Shown here piece after piece: positions 28,387 through 37,413 of a DNA stretch of 64,000 nucleotides. The notes beneath the pieces are model-generated. The model saw only the letters and a list, made by a program, of their open reading frames with translations, was not told where the DNA came from and searched no databases. Position numbers and translations under genes: made by a program. Source of the stretch: Noviherbaspirillum aridicola (GTDB taxonomy: Bacteria > Pseudomonadota > Gammaproteobacteria > Burkholderiales > Burkholderiaceae_D); contig NZ_BPMK01000007.1 of the NCBI RefSeq assembly GCF_019656455.1, positions 124,001-188,000 on the forward strand, given 5' to 3'. How positions within the stretch are numbered: position 1 is the first letter of the stretch; the number at the start of each line of letters is the position of its first letter.

Positions 28387-29511
28387 ATGCAAATGAATAA
28401 AATGATGGCCGCGCTCGCCCTGCTCGGCATGGCCGGCGCAGCGCTGGCTCAGGAAACCGTCGTCAAGATCGGTCACAGCGGCCCGCTGTCCGGCGCCCAG
28501 TCCTTCGCCGGCAAGGACAATGAGAACGGCGCCCGCATGGCGATCGACGAACTCAACGCCAAGCCGATCACCGTCGGCGGCAAGAAGATCAAGTTCGAGC
28601 TGGTGAGCGAAGACGACCAGGGCGATCCGAAGTCCGGCGTCAACGCCGCGCAGAAGCTGGTCGACTCCGGCGTGCGTTTCGTGGTCGGTCCGTACAACTC
28701 CGGCGTGGCCATCCCCGCTTCCCGCGTCTACAGCGACGCCGGCGCGATCGTCGCCACCGTCGGCTCCAATCCGAAGATCACCGAACAGGGCTACAAGGGC
28801 CTGTACCGCATCAATGCCAGCGACACCCAGCTCGGCTCGAAGATGGCGCTGTACGCGGCCAAGGAGCTCAAGCTCAAGACCGTCGCCGTGATCGATGACC
28901 GCACCGCCTACGGCCAGGGCGTGGCCGAAGAGTTCAAGAAGCAGGCGCGCGCCTCCGGCCTGACCGTCGCCGGCCACGAGTTCACCAACGACAAGGCGTC
29001 CGACTTCACCGCCATCCTGACCAGCCTCAAGGCCAAGAAGGTGGAAGCCGTCTTCCTCGGCGGCTATGCGCCCCAGGGCGGCCCGATGGCGCGCCAGATG
29101 AAGCAGCTCGGCATCAACGCCAGACTGCTCGGCGGCGACACCATCTGCGCCGCGGAGATGGGCAAGCTCGGCGGCGACGCCGTCGGCGAGAACGTCCTGT
29201 GCGCGCAGGGCGGCGCGATCCTCGACAAGGCGGCTTCCGGTCCCGAGTTCAAGGCCAACTACAAGAAGCGCTTCAACAAGGATCCGGACGTGTATGCCGC
29301 TTCCTTCTATGACGGCGTGATGCTGTACGCCGACGCCATGAAGAAGGCCGACTCGGTCGAGCCGGCCAAGGTCAACGCCGCCATCGCCAAGGGCGAGTTC
29401 AAGGGCGTCGCCGGCACTTATGCGTTCGATGAAAAGGGCAACATGAAGTCCTCGCCGGTCACCATCTTCACCTTCAAGGGTGGCCAGCCGGTCCCGGTCA
29501 CCAGCTACTGA
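28387..29511 (+). CDS. Branched-chain amino-acid ABC transporter substrate-binding protein (LivK-type)
   Basis: This 374-residue periplasmic protein has a signal peptide cleaved near AAALAQE. The type I binding-protein fold is clear: VKIGHSGPLSGAQSFAGKDNENGA, VRFVVGPYNSGVAIPASRVY, and AVIDDRTAYGQGVAEEFKK. It is shorter than the 433-aa binding protein at 6755 and closer to E. coli LivJ/LivK. GAGGAAA precedes the ATG; a second in-frame ATG lies two codons on. It stands alone with an intrinsic terminator, so its permease is encoded elsewhere. Confidence 0.93.
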   Translation: MQMNKMMAALALLGMAGAALAQETVVKIGHSGPLSGAQSFAGKDNENGARMAIDELNAKPITVGGKKIKFELVSEDDQGDPKSGVNAAQKLVDSGVRFVVGPYNSGVAIPASRVYSDAGAIVATVGSNPKITEQGYKGLYRINASDTQLGSKMALYAAKELKLKTVAVIDDRTAYGQGVAEEFKKQARASGLTVAGHEFTNDKASDFTAILTSLKAKKVEAVFLGGYAPQGGPMARQMKQLGINARLLGGDTICAAEMGKLGGDAVGENVLCAQGGAILDKAASGPEFKANYKKRFNKDPDVYAASFYDGVMLYADAMKKADSVEPAKVNAAIAKGEFKGVAGTYAFDEKGNMKSSPVTIFTFKGGQPVPVTSY

Positions 29512-29532
29512 TTGCCTTCGGGCACAGCGAAA

Positions 29533-29561
29533 ACGGCACGCGCGGCGTGCCGTTTTTTTTT
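29533..29561 (+). terminator. Intrinsic terminator of the livK-type gene
   Basis: ACGGCACGC-GCG-GCGTGCCGT is a perfect 9-bp stem followed by eight further T residues, 22 bp after the stop codon. Confidence 0.92.
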
Positions 29562-29786
29562 GCATGCGCTCGCGCGACGCCTGCCGCGCGGGCACGGCGA
29601 GTGCTCGCTCCACCCGCCGCATGTCAGAATGACTTAACCGATAGTATTCAATATTCTGAAACTTCCTCCCGGGTGGCGTCAGCGCGACAGTGCCGACTTA
29701 TCATTAAGTTATCATTCGTAACTCGCTCCGGACCGGAACACGTGGTGCCGGGTTTGCCACGGGCGCCGAAGCCGACAGGAGACAAC

Positions 29787-30962
29787 GTGCCGAACTTCCC
29801 CTTCCTCTCCGGGTTCAGTCACATTCCAATGCTGCAGCAGGCCAGCGAAGCCCCCGGCCTGCACATGATGTACTTCATCTCCTCGCTCGCCACGGCGGCC
29901 GCCCTGTGCTCGGTCGGCGCGTCCCTGATCTGGTTCGTCAGGCGGCGCGTCAGCAAGAGCAGCAACTGTGCCTTCCTGCTGTTCGTTTCCCTGGTGTTCA
30001 CCGCGGCGCTGATCTGCCTGCTGTCGGCCTGGACCGGTTGGGCCACCGTCAGCGTCGCCGGCGCGGCGCTGCGCCTGGTCATGGCCGGCCTGTCGGTGGT
30101 GCTGTCCATCCTGTTGTGGCCGGTGCTGCGCAAGATCGCGCCGCTGCCCGGGCGCCGCCAGCTGCAGCAGGAGATCGAGCGTCACGAGCACGAACTCGCC
30201 GAGCGCCGCAACATCGAGGAAGCGCTGCGCCGCTCGCAGGCGACGCTGCGCGAGCTGGCCGCCTACCAGGAACGCATCCGCGAAGACGAGCGCAAGCGCA
30301 TCGCGCGCGAGATCCACGACGAGCTGGGACAGAACCTGCTGGCGCTGCGGCTCGACATCGCCGCCCTCCATTCCCGCGCCGGCGAACGCCATCCGCTGCT
30401 GCGCGAGCGGGCCGGCACCGCGCTCGAATATCTCGACACCACGCTCAAGTCCATCCGCACCATCATGAACAACCTGCGTCCGTCGGTGCTCGATCTCGGC
30501 CTGCCGGCCGCGATCGAATGGCAGGTCGGCCAGTTCGAGCGCCGCAGCGGCGTGCGCTGCGAACTGATGATGAGCGACGAAGCCGAGGGCCACGCGGTGC
30601 CCGACGAGCAGGCGATCGCGGTCTTCCGCATCCTGCAGGAATCGCTCAACAACATCGCGCGCCACGCCCGCGCCACCCTCGTCAGGGTGGAGATGCGCAT
30701 CGACAGCCAGCGCCTGACGATGGCGATCAAGGACAACGGCATCGGCATGTACCCGGGGGACCGGCGCAAGGTCAGGCGCTTCGGCCTGGTCGGCATCGAG
30801 GAGCGGGTCACCATCCTCGGCGGCGAGCTGGGCATAGACAGCAGCCCCGGGCAGGGCACGGTGGTCAGGCTGTCGATCCCGATGCGCCGCCGCATGGACC
30901 CCCTGCCGCCCGGCGTCGGGGATACCGTCGCCGAGCGCGATTCCTCCTCCCTCAGCGCCTGA
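29787..30962 (+). CDS. NarX/DegS-type sensor histidine kinase
   Basis: This 391-residue inner-membrane kinase has two or three N-terminal helices (about residues 28-115). A coiled linker (LQQEIERHEHELAERRNIEEALRRS) leads to a HisKA_3 dimerisation/phosphoacceptor helix, RKRIAREIHDELGQNLLALRL, and a HATPase_c domain with DNGIGM and FGLVGIEERV. The GTG start is set by AGGAG 8 nt upstream; the next in-frame ATG is 14 codons on. No response-regulator gene is adjacent, so its partner is elsewhere. A direct repeat TTATCATT occurs twice at about 29698-29716 upstream. Confidence 0.88.
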   Translation: MPNFPFLSGFSHIPMLQQASEAPGLHMMYFISSLATAAALCSVGASLIWFVRRRVSKSSNCAFLLFVSLVFTAALICLLSAWTGWATVSVAGAALRLVMAGLSVVLSILLWPVLRKIAPLPGRRQLQQEIERHEHELAERRNIEEALRRSQATLRELAAYQERIREDERKRIAREIHDELGQNLLALRLDIAALHSRAGERHPLLRERAGTALEYLDTTLKSIRTIMNNLRPSVLDLGLPAAIEWQVGQFERRSGVRCELMMSDEAEGHAVPDEQAIAVFRILQESLNNIARHARATLVRVEMRIDSQRLTMAIKDNGIGMYPGDRRKVRRFGLVGIEERVTILGGELGIDSSPGQGTVVRLSIPMRRRMDPLPPGVGDTVAERDSSSLSA

Positions 30963-31044
30963 AGGCCTTGCGCGGCGTCACGCGCCGGCACCCTGACGGA
31001 AAGGCGTGGTCAAAGCCGGGGACTATCAAACCGTTCCGGCCCCC

Positions 31045-32196
31045 ATGTCTGCCATCTCCCCGTCCGTCGTCTCCTCATCAGACGCCACCGCCGCCGCCCG
31101 ACAGATGGGACTGCGCTATGTCGACAGCGCGCTGCCCGGCATCCGCCGCGAGCCGGCCAGTGACGGTTTTCGTTATACCGGACCCGACGGCAAGGCGGTG
31201 CGCGATGAAGACGTGCTTGCCCGCATCAAGTCGCTTGCCATCCCGCCGGCATGGACCGACGTCTGGATCTGCCCCTGGGAGAACGGCCACCTGCAGGCCA
31301 CCGGCCGCGACGCCCGCGGCCGCAAGCAATACCGGTATCACCCGCGCTGGCGCAGCGTGCGCGACGAGGCCAAGTACGGCCGCATGATCAGCTTCGGCAA
31401 GGCGCTGCCGCTGATCCGCCAGCGCGTCGACGAAGCCCTCCGGCTGCCCGGCCTGCCGCGCGAAAAGGTGCTGGCCACCATCGTCTACCTGTTGCAGGCC
31501 ACCATGATGCGCATCGGGAACGAGGAGTACGCGCGCCAGAACAAGTCCTTCGGCCTGACCACGCTGCGCGACCGCCATGTGCAGATCGACGGCAAGGAGG
31601 TGGAATTCCGCTTTCGCGGCAAGAGCGGCGTGCAGCACGCGATCAGGCTGGACGACCCGCGGGTGGCGAAGATCATCCGCCGCGTGCGCGACCTGCCGGG
31701 ACAGGAGCTGTTCCAGTATGTCGACGACGACGGCGAACAGCGCACCGTCGACTCCGCCGATGTCAACGACTACCTGCGCAGCATTACCGGCGAGGACTAT
31801 ACTGCCAAGGACTTCCGGACCTGGTCGGGCACGCTGCTGGCAGCGATGGCGCTGCAGGAGTACGAGAAATTCGACTCCGCCGCGCAGGCCAAGAAAAACG
31901 TGGTGCGCGCCATCGAATCGGTCGCCGAGCGGCTCGGCAACACGCCGAGCATCTGCCGCAAGTGCTACGTGCACCCGGCCGTGATCGAGTCCTATCTCGA
32001 CGGCACCATGCTCGAGGCCCTGAAGCAGCGCACCCGGGAAGAGTTGCAGAACGAACTGCACGCGCTCGGTCCCGAGGAAGCCGCGGTGGTGGCGCTGCTG
32101 CAGGAGCGCCTGCAGTCCCATGCCGATGAAGCCGCCCCGCCGAAGCGTCGCCGTCCGTCCCGCCGCCCGTCCCGGTCGCAGGCCGCGGCGGCATAG
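31045..32196 (+). CDS. DNA topoisomerase IB (poxvirus-like)
   Basis: This is a 383-residue type IB enzyme that relaxes supercoils through a 3'-phosphotyrosine. It has the N-terminal DNA-binding part (LRYVDSALPGIRR, KQYRYHPRWRSVRDEAKYGRM) and a catalytic domain with MMRIGNEEYARQNKSFGLTTLRDRHV (Arg) and FRFRGKSG (Lys). DFRTWSGTLLAA and the nucleophile Tyr in ICRKCYVHPAVIESYL complete it. The C-terminus is basic (PPKRRRPSRRPSRSQ). The ATG was taken as start; a GTG 13 codons upstream is possible, and neither has a strong ribosome-binding site. Confidence 0.92.
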   Translation: MSAISPSVVSSSDATAAARQMGLRYVDSALPGIRREPASDGFRYTGPDGKAVRDEDVLARIKSLAIPPAWTDVWICPWENGHLQATGRDARGRKQYRYHPRWRSVRDEAKYGRMISFGKALPLIRQRVDEALRLPGLPREKVLATIVYLLQATMMRIGNEEYARQNKSFGLTTLRDRHVQIDGKEVEFRFRGKSGVQHAIRLDDPRVAKIIRRVRDLPGQELFQYVDDDGEQRTVDSADVNDYLRSITGEDYTAKDFRTWSGTLLAAMALQEYEKFDSAAQAKKNVVRAIESVAERLGNTPSICRKCYVHPAVIESYLDGTMLEALKQRTREELQNELHALGPEEAAVVALLQERLQSHADEAAPPKRRRPSRRPSRSQAAAA

Positions 32197-32283
32197 CAAC
32201 AAGCGCCATCCGGTGCGATAATGCTGTATGGCAACATGGCGTGTCGCAAGCGTTGACAACACGCCAATCACCTGAGGACAGAC

Positions 32284-32586
32284 ATGATTCTTGAACTCGC
32301 GGACATCCGCATCCAGCCCGGCAAGCAGGCCGAATTCGACGAAGCCATCGTGCGCGGCGTGCAGACCGTGATCGCCAAGGCCAGGGGTTTTCGCGGCTAC
32401 AAGGTGCAGAAAGGCATGGAATCGCCCGAGCGCTATGTGCTGATGATTTTCTGGGAAACGCTGGAGAACCACACCGTCGACTTCCGCCAGTCCCCGGCTT
32501 TCGCCGAATGGCGCGCGATCGTCGGCCCGTACTTTGCCGCGCCGCCCCACGTCGAGCACTTCACGCTGCTGTCCAAGTCTGACTAG
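32284..32586 (+). CDS. Antibiotic biosynthesis monooxygenase (ABM)-domain protein
   Basis: This 100-residue dimeric alpha/beta-barrel protein has an N-terminal IRIQPGKQAEFDEAI strand-helix, central GFRGYKVQKGMESPERYVLMIFWETLENH, and C-terminal VEHFTLL. The conserved Trp/His region (FWETLENHTVDF) fits the ABM family, which includes quinol monooxygenases and heme-degrading proteins. TGAGGA precedes the ATG. It has no obvious operon partner; function is not assigned. Confidence 0.87.
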   Translation: MILELADIRIQPGKQAEFDEAIVRGVQTVIAKARGFRGYKVQKGMESPERYVLMIFWETLENHTVDFRQSPAFAEWRAIVGPYFAAPPHVEHFTLLSKSD

Positions 32587-32678
32587 GGAAAGGCCCGCGC
32601 GCCCCGAACCGCCGGAGCCCGGTGTTAAACTAGCCCGGCCCCGCTACCGAAACCGATACGCCTCAGAGGTAAAGAACC

Positions 32679-33215
32679 ATGCCCTTCAATGCTGACGCAG
32701 TCACCCTGGCACTGATGGCGCTGCTGGCCGCGCTCATCATCGGCATTGTCGCGTATGCCGTCTCCGCCCGGGGCAGGGCGGGCCGCCGCGTGCGCGAAGC
32801 CGCCACCATCCGCGCCGCCATCATCGAATACTTCCGCCGCAGCGGCGTGCAGGTGGCCGCCGAGTGCACCACCATCGAACCCGGCGGACGCTACATCGTC
32901 ATGGTCGAGTCCGAACCGATGAAGCGCTTCCGCCTCTCGCACATCATCGAGATGACGGTGCGCGAACATGTGCGCAAGACCTGCGGCGTGGAGGTCGACA
33001 AGATGTACTGGCGCTTCCCGATCAAGGAAGCCGGTCAGGAAGCCGCCGGCCAGGCCGCGGAAAAGAAAGCAGAGCAGACCTCCGACGAGTACATCAACGA
33101 AGGCCTCGAACACTACCGCCATATCCCCAGGCCCGAAGTCACGGAAGTGCCGTGGGAAAGCTTCGAGCAAGTCTCTTCCACCGGCCGCGACAAGGACGGG
33201 CAGGAAAGCAAGTAG
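32679..33215 (+). CDS. Hypothetical single-pass membrane protein
   Basis: This 178-residue protein has one N-terminal helix (LALMALLAALIIGIVAYAV, about residues 9-28). A cytoplasmic-like charged domain follows: a helix ATIRAAIIEYFRRSGV, a strand RYIVMVESEPMKRF, and a helix HIIEMTVREHVRKTCGV. A Lys/Glu/Gln-rich tail follows. TCAGAGGTAAAG lies upstream of the ATG. Family not recognised; no partner gene. Confidence 0.75.
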   Translation: MPFNADAVTLALMALLAALIIGIVAYAVSARGRAGRRVREAATIRAAIIEYFRRSGVQVAAECTTIEPGGRYIVMVESEPMKRFRLSHIIEMTVREHVRKTCGVEVDKMYWRFPIKEAGQEAAGQAAEKKAEQTSDEYINEGLEHYRHIPRPEVTEVPWESFEQVSSTGRDKDGQESK

Positions 33216-33269
33216 TCACTGCCGCCGGCCCGCGCGCACCGCCGCGCCGGGCGCTTGCCGGCTCCCGCC

Positions 33270-33839
33270 TTATTTCGCCATGACCTCGATGTGATACAGC
33301 CCCCAGGGGCAGAGCGCGAAGCGTTCGCTGAGCGGCTTCGACGCCAGCCCGGGAATGCGGTCGGCGTCGTGCACGGCCCATAACGGACCGAGGCCGCCGA
33401 GCGGCAGCGGCCGGCCGTCGAGTTCGATGGCGACGATGAAGCCCATCGCCTCCAGATCGGCGGCGGCGACCGCCGGCGCATATCCGTCGATCGCGCGCAG
33501 CACCACGCGCGCCGGCCGCGCGACGCCGGCGGCCGCGAGCACATCGGTGAGCAGGGGGCCGCGCAGCGCATGCGGCCGGCCGTCGTATTCAAGCGTCGGC
33601 CGTATGGTCCGCGCCGGCATGCGGGCCAGCGCGGCATGGTCGAAGGTATGGGCGCGCCCGAAGGCCACGCCCTGCTTCTTCATCAGCTGATCGAGCGCCG
33701 GATCGAGCGCGCCCCGGTTGCCGGCGCCGATGGCGCCGCTCACCGTCAGCAGCACCGGCCCGGCCGCCGCCCTGGCCGCCGTCGCCGTCGCCGGCAAGCC
33801 CGCCGCCAGCGCGGCGGCAAGAAATTCCCGCTTGTTCAT
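33270..33839 (-). CDS. Exported molybdopterin-oxidoreductase-like protein (SUOX-fold)
   Basis: This 189-residue protein starts MNKREFLAAALAAGLPATATAARA, a Tat-like or Sec signal. The mature part resembles short oxidoreductase molybdopterin-binding-domain proteins: LTVSGAIGAGNRG, FDHAALARMPARTI, LRGPLLTDVLAAAGV and the GYAPAVAAADL segment. It lacks the Cys that binds Mo in sulfite oxidase, so cofactor binding is doubtful. No partner membrane cytochrome is adjacent. It diverges from sodC. Confidence 0.75.
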   Translation of the reverse strand: MNKREFLAAALAAGLPATATAARAAAGPVLLTVSGAIGAGNRGALDPALDQLMKKQGVAFGRAHTFDHAALARMPARTIRPTLEYDGRPHALRGPLLTDVLAAAGVARPARVVLRAIDGYAPAVAAADLEAMGFIVAIELDGRPLPLGGLGPLWAVHDADRIPGLASKPLSERFALCPWGLYHIEVMAK

Positions 33840-33952
33840 TTTCAATCTCCTCCCGACAGAGCGCATTCTACGGCTTGAGGGCGGCGTGGCCATGTGCGAT
33901 CATCGCAGGCCGCAATGAGCAGATTTACAACAACCATCAAAAGGAGAATTTC

Positions 33953-34480
33953 ATGCGCGTCCTCACCCCCATCCTGCTCGGCAGCGTCCTGCTCGCCGGC
34001 TGCGCCGCCATGTCGTCCGGGCCGAAACCCATCGCCGTCGCCACGCTCAGCCCGACCCAGGGCAACCAGACCAACGGCACGGTGAGTTTCGTACAGAAGG
34101 GCGACCAGATCCTGGTCGATGCGCGGATCGACGGCCTGTCGCCGGGCGCCCATGGTTTCCACGTGCACGAGAAAGGCGACTGCAGCGCGCCCGATGCGAT
34201 GAGCGCGGGCGGCCATTTCAATCCGGGCGGCCGCGCGCACGGCGGCCCCTCCCATGCCGAGCATCACGCCGGCGACTTCGGCAACCTGGAAGCCGACGCA
34301 TCCGGCCGTGCCAGCCTGCAGCTGACCGTGCCCGCCAGCCAGATTTCGCTCGACAAGGGCGCGGCCAACAGCATCGTCGGCAAGGGTCTGATCGTGCATG
34401 CCGACCCGGACGACTTCAAGACGCAGCCGACCGGCAATTCCGGCAAGCGTCTCGCATGCGGGGTCATCAGCCTCAAGTGA
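33953..34480 (+). CDS. sodC: Cu/Zn superoxide dismutase, lipoprotein form
   Basis: This 175-residue enzyme has a lipobox LLAGC at residues 13-17, so it is probably anchored to an envelope membrane. Copper and zinc ligands are in GFHVHEKGDCSAPDAMSAGGHFNP (HxH, Cys of the disulfide), HAEHHAGDFGNL (zinc His and Asp) and GLIVHADPDD. The second disulfide Cys is in KRLACGVISLK. It removes periplasmic superoxide. AAGGAGAA precedes the ATG by 5-6 nt. It ends 15 bp before the convergent binding-protein gene. Confidence 0.95.
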   Translation: MRVLTPILLGSVLLAGCAAMSSGPKPIAVATLSPTQGNQTNGTVSFVQKGDQILVDARIDGLSPGAHGFHVHEKGDCSAPDAMSAGGHFNPGGRAHGGPSHAEHHAGDFGNLEADASGRASLQLTVPASQISLDKGAANSIVGKGLIVHADPDDFKTQPTGNSGKRLACGVISLK

Positions 34481-34495
34481 CCCGGGCCGGCGCCT

Positions 34496-35278
34496 TCAGG
34501 GTTCGAGCAGGGACTGGTATTTCTTCGCGATGGCGGCATAGACGCCGTTGCGGCGGATGGTCTTCAGTCCCGCATTGAAGGCGTCGCGCACCGCGGCGTC
34601 GCGGAAGACGGCGCGCCGCGGGCTGGCCGGAAACAGCGCGTGGTACTCCACCGCCTGCGCCACCGGCAGCGGCGATTCCAGCTCCCGCGTCAGGTAGCGG
34701 AAGATGAGCCGGTCGCCCACCACCACATCCACCCGGCCCGAAAAAAGCAGGCGATTCTGCGTCACCTGCTGCGGATGTTCGCGGTAGTTCCGGTGGCGCA
34801 TCGCCATCTGCCGGAACGGCTCGCCGAGCAGCAGGTGGGCGTTCTGGAACGCGGCCACGGAATACTGCAGCAGGTCGTCGACATGGCGCAGCCGGATGCC
34901 GCGCGCGGTCAGCGTGACCGCGACGTTCTGATAGTGGATATAGGGTTCCGAAAAATGATGGGCGCCGCCTATGCCCTCATCGACGGTCAGCATGCCGTCG
35001 AGCCGGTCGGCGCGCATCAGGGCCAGCGCCCGCGCCGGAGGCAGCTGCTCCGCCTGCATCCGGTAGCCGGACGCGGCGAGGGCTTTTTCCGCGATCTCGT
35101 ACTCGAAGCCGGGCAGGTCGGAGGCCGGCGCCATGATATAGGGCGGCTTGGTCAGCCCGATGCCGATCTTCAGCGGGGTCGCCGCCTGCGCCGGCAGCAT
35201 GGCGGCAATGAGTGCGGCGGCGACGACGACCAGACGCAGCATGCAAGAGGGCGGGCGGATGGACAGGGCTGGGCGCAT
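34496..35278 (-). CDS. Family 3 extracellular solute-binding protein
   Basis: This 260-residue protein has a signal peptide (cleaved near LPAQAATP). The SBP_bac_3 fold is seen: IGIGLTKPPYIMAPASDLPGFEYEIAEKALAASGY, ARALALMRADRLDGMLTV and GRVDVVVGDRLIFRYL. It lacks the strong Arg/Asp amino-acid ligand set seen in HisJ, so the ligand is uncertain. It has no adjacent permease or ATPase and may be an orphan or a sensor-like binding protein. Confidence 0.85.
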   Translation of the reverse strand: MRPALSIRPPSCMLRLVVVAAALIAAMLPAQAATPLKIGIGLTKPPYIMAPASDLPGFEYEIAEKALAASGYRMQAEQLPPARALALMRADRLDGMLTVDEGIGGAHHFSEPYIHYQNVAVTLTARGIRLRHVDDLLQYSVAAFQNAHLLLGEPFRQMAMRHRNYREHPQQVTQNRLLFSGRVDVVVGDRLIFRYLTRELESPLPVAQAVEYHALFPASPRRAVFRDAAVRDAFNAGLKTIRRNGVYAAIAKKYQSLLEP

Positions 35279-35357
35279 GGATCGGAGACGGCGGACAGTG
35301 CCTGCCGCAACGCAATAGTCAGGCGATTATAGTGCTGCGCCGCCCGCCTGGCGACGC

Positions 35358-35651
35358 CTATTGCGGCTGCCGGGCCGGCATCGCTTTCAGCCGCGCGCTG
35401 ATCCCGTAGAGCACGACCACCGACTGGGCGAGGATGTTCAGCGCGGCGACCGCCGCGAACAGCGGGCTGTCCACCACCACCAGCGCGTACAGGATCGTGA
35501 CCAGCGCGATCATGATCCAGCCGCCCCAGGCGAGCAGCGAAATCGACCGCCGCGACGCGGGATCGCGGTGGTAACGCAGGATTTGCGGAAGATAGAGCGC
35601 GGTGGCGACGATGCCGGACGCGCCGTAGAGGATGCTGATGAACTGTTCCAT
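35358..35651 (-). CDS. SemiSWEET/PQ-loop-like small transporter
   Basis: This 97-residue protein has three hydrophobic helices and the PQ motif in ALYLPQILRYHRDPASRRSIS, as in bacterial SemiSWEET sugar transporters and related PQ-loop proteins that work as dimers. The helix pattern IVATALYLPQ / LLAWGGWIMIALVTILYALVV / LFAAVAALNILAQSVVVLYG fits a triple-helix bundle. It is alone; the substrate is not predicted. Confidence 0.82.
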   Translation of the reverse strand: MEQFISILYGASGIVATALYLPQILRYHRDPASRRSISLLAWGGWIMIALVTILYALVVVDSPLFAAVAALNILAQSVVVLYGISARLKAMPARQPQ

Positions 35652-35883
35652 TGCCTGTGCGGGTATGCGCCGCCGGCCTTTCCCGTGCCGGCGTTGCGCG
35701 GGGTGATTCTATGCCCGCGCCGGCGCGCCCGGCCGGCCTGAATAGTTCCGTGTGGCAATGGAGCAACGGCTCGGCCGCGGATCGCTGCCCGGCACGTTTG
35801 CGCGCGCTTGTGCTTTCACAATCGCCCCGGCCGCAGCGCATTGAATAATGTGCATCCACTATCGGAACAAGCGGGAGAGGCGA

Positions 35884-36579
35884 ATGAAAAACGCGGTTGA
35901 AGCGGGCATCGGGGAAGCATCGGGCGGCTGGCTGGAGCGGATGGTCGCCGGGCAGCGACGCCGACTGTTCGATGCCTTCCAGTCCTGGCGCGGCGATGCG
36001 GACGACCGCATGCTGAGCGTCGGCATCATGCCGACCACCCTGTTCGACAAGCCCGACTACCTGGTGCAATGGTCCGACCCTGCGCGCCGCGCCCGGATCA
36101 CGTCCTATGACGTCGAACCGCCCCGGCTCGGCCGCGGCGCGATGCCGCCGGAGCCGGCGAAGGAAGTGCGCCTGCCGTTCGCCGACGGCGAGTTCGACTG
36201 GGTGTTCTGCAATGAAGTGATCGAGCATGTCGGCCCCTTCGAGCGCCAGCTGGCGCTGGTGAAGGAGCTGTATCGCGTCGCCCGCAAGGGTGTGTTCGTC
36301 ACCACGCCCAACCGCCGCCATCCGATCGAATTCCATACCGGCCTGCCGCTGATCCACCTGTTGCCGCCGGCCGCGTGGCGCCGCCTGCTGCGCCTGACCG
36401 GCAAGGGTGCGTGGGCCAGCGAGGCCGTGCTCAATCCGCTCGATTCCGGCGCGCTCTACCGCTTCGCCGATCTCCTGCCCGGCAAGCCGGCGCATGACGT
36501 CGGGCACAAGCGGATCTGGGGCGTCAAGGCGCATTTCTTCCTCATGCTGGAGAAAGCGGCGCGGCCCGTGAAAGCCTGA
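35884..36579 (+). CDS. Class I SAM-dependent methyltransferase
   Basis: This 231-residue cytoplasmic protein carries a truncated-looking Rossmann-type methyltransferase core. ITSYDVEPPRL is the acidic strand-2 end, LPFADGEFDWVFCNEVIEHVGPFERQ is the methyltransferase-11 motif 4 region, and LYRVARKGVFVTTPNRRHPIEFHTGLPLIHLLP is motif 6. Motif I (the usual Gly-rich loop) is not evident: the equivalent stretch reads RMLSVGIMPTT. GGGAGAGG precedes the start at MKNAVEAG. It is directly followed by the DUF4198 gene (TGA-ATG). Confidence 0.8.
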   Translation: MKNAVEAGIGEASGGWLERMVAGQRRRLFDAFQSWRGDADDRMLSVGIMPTTLFDKPDYLVQWSDPARRARITSYDVEPPRLGRGAMPPEPAKEVRLPFADGEFDWVFCNEVIEHVGPFERQLALVKELYRVARKGVFVTTPNRRHPIEFHTGLPLIHLLPPAAWRRLLRLTGKGAWASEAVLNPLDSGALYRFADLLPGKPAHDVGHKRIWGVKAHFFLMLEKAARPVKA

Positions 36580-37407
36580 ATGCGACTCGCCCTGCCCGCC
36601 GCGCTTGCGGCTGCGATCCTCGTCTCGCCGGGCGCCGTCCTGGCCGACGAGGTCTGGCTCGCGCCCCGGCCGTTTTCGCCGGCGGCCGGCTCGCCGGTGG
36701 AGATCGGCCTGCGGCAGGGAGAGCACTTCCGCGGCAACCCGCGCGCCTTCAGGGCGGAGGCGACCGCCGCCCTGCAGCTTTATTCCAAGCTGGCCGTGCG
36801 CGACCTGCGCGAGCAGCTGGCGCCGGAGATGGACGTGGGCATGCTGCGGCTGACACCGGCCTATCCGGGCACGCACATGGTGGTCTACGACAGCGAACCG
36901 GGGCTGGCGGAGCGGGCCGCCGGCGAATTCGGCGCCTGGCTGCGCGATCATGAACTCGAACAGGTGACGCTGGCGCGCGAGCAGAGCGGCACTGCCGGGG
37001 AGCCGGCGCGCGAACGTCTGCGCCATCATGCCAAGACCCTGCTGCGCGTCGGCGGCAAGTCGGACGGCACCTATGGCCTGCTGACCGGACAGCGGCTGGA
37101 GATCGTGCCCACCGTCGACCCGCTGGCGCGCAGGCCCGGCGATACCCTGGTCTTCAACCTGCTGTTCGACAGCAAGCCGCTGCCCGGCGTCCTCGTCAGG
37201 GCCTGGCACCGCGACGAGCGGCAGACGGTGATCGTCCGCGCGCGCACCGGGGCCGACGGCAAGGTCGCGCTGGTGCTGCCCTGGACGGGAGTGTGGATGG
37301 TGGGGGCAGTGCACATGGTCCCCGCCGGCGACATCGCCGACGCCGACTGGGACAGTTTCCGCGCCAGCCTCAGCTTCGAGCTGGGCGAGGATGGCGCGGC
37401 GCGGTAA
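36580..37407 (+). CDS. DUF4198-family periplasmic protein
   Basis: This 275-residue protein has a signal peptide (cleaved near AVLADEVW) and the DUF4198 beta-sandwich pattern: EVWLAPRPFSPAAGSPVEIGL, YDSEPGLAERAAGEF, and LEIVPTVDPLARRPGDTLVFNLLFDSKPLPGVLV. The ending TGVWMVGAVHMVPA is also typical. Family members are periplasmic and often lie near metal or TonB loci. The ATG immediately follows the methyltransferase stop. Confidence 0.85.
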   Translation: MRLALPAALAAAILVSPGAVLADEVWLAPRPFSPAAGSPVEIGLRQGEHFRGNPRAFRAEATAALQLYSKLAVRDLREQLAPEMDVGMLRLTPAYPGTHMVVYDSEPGLAERAAGEFGAWLRDHELEQVTLAREQSGTAGEPARERLRHHAKTLLRVGGKSDGTYGLLTGQRLEIVPTVDPLARRPGDTLVFNLLFDSKPLPGVLVRAWHRDERQTVIVRARTGADGKVALVLPWTGVWMVGAVHMVPAGDIADADWDSFRASLSFELGEDGAAR

Positions 37408-37413
37408 GCGCGG

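Noticed and set aside
33270-33839. Sulfite oxidase
   Set aside because: Only a short SUOX-like domain is present, with no Mo-binding Cys, so a generic label was used.
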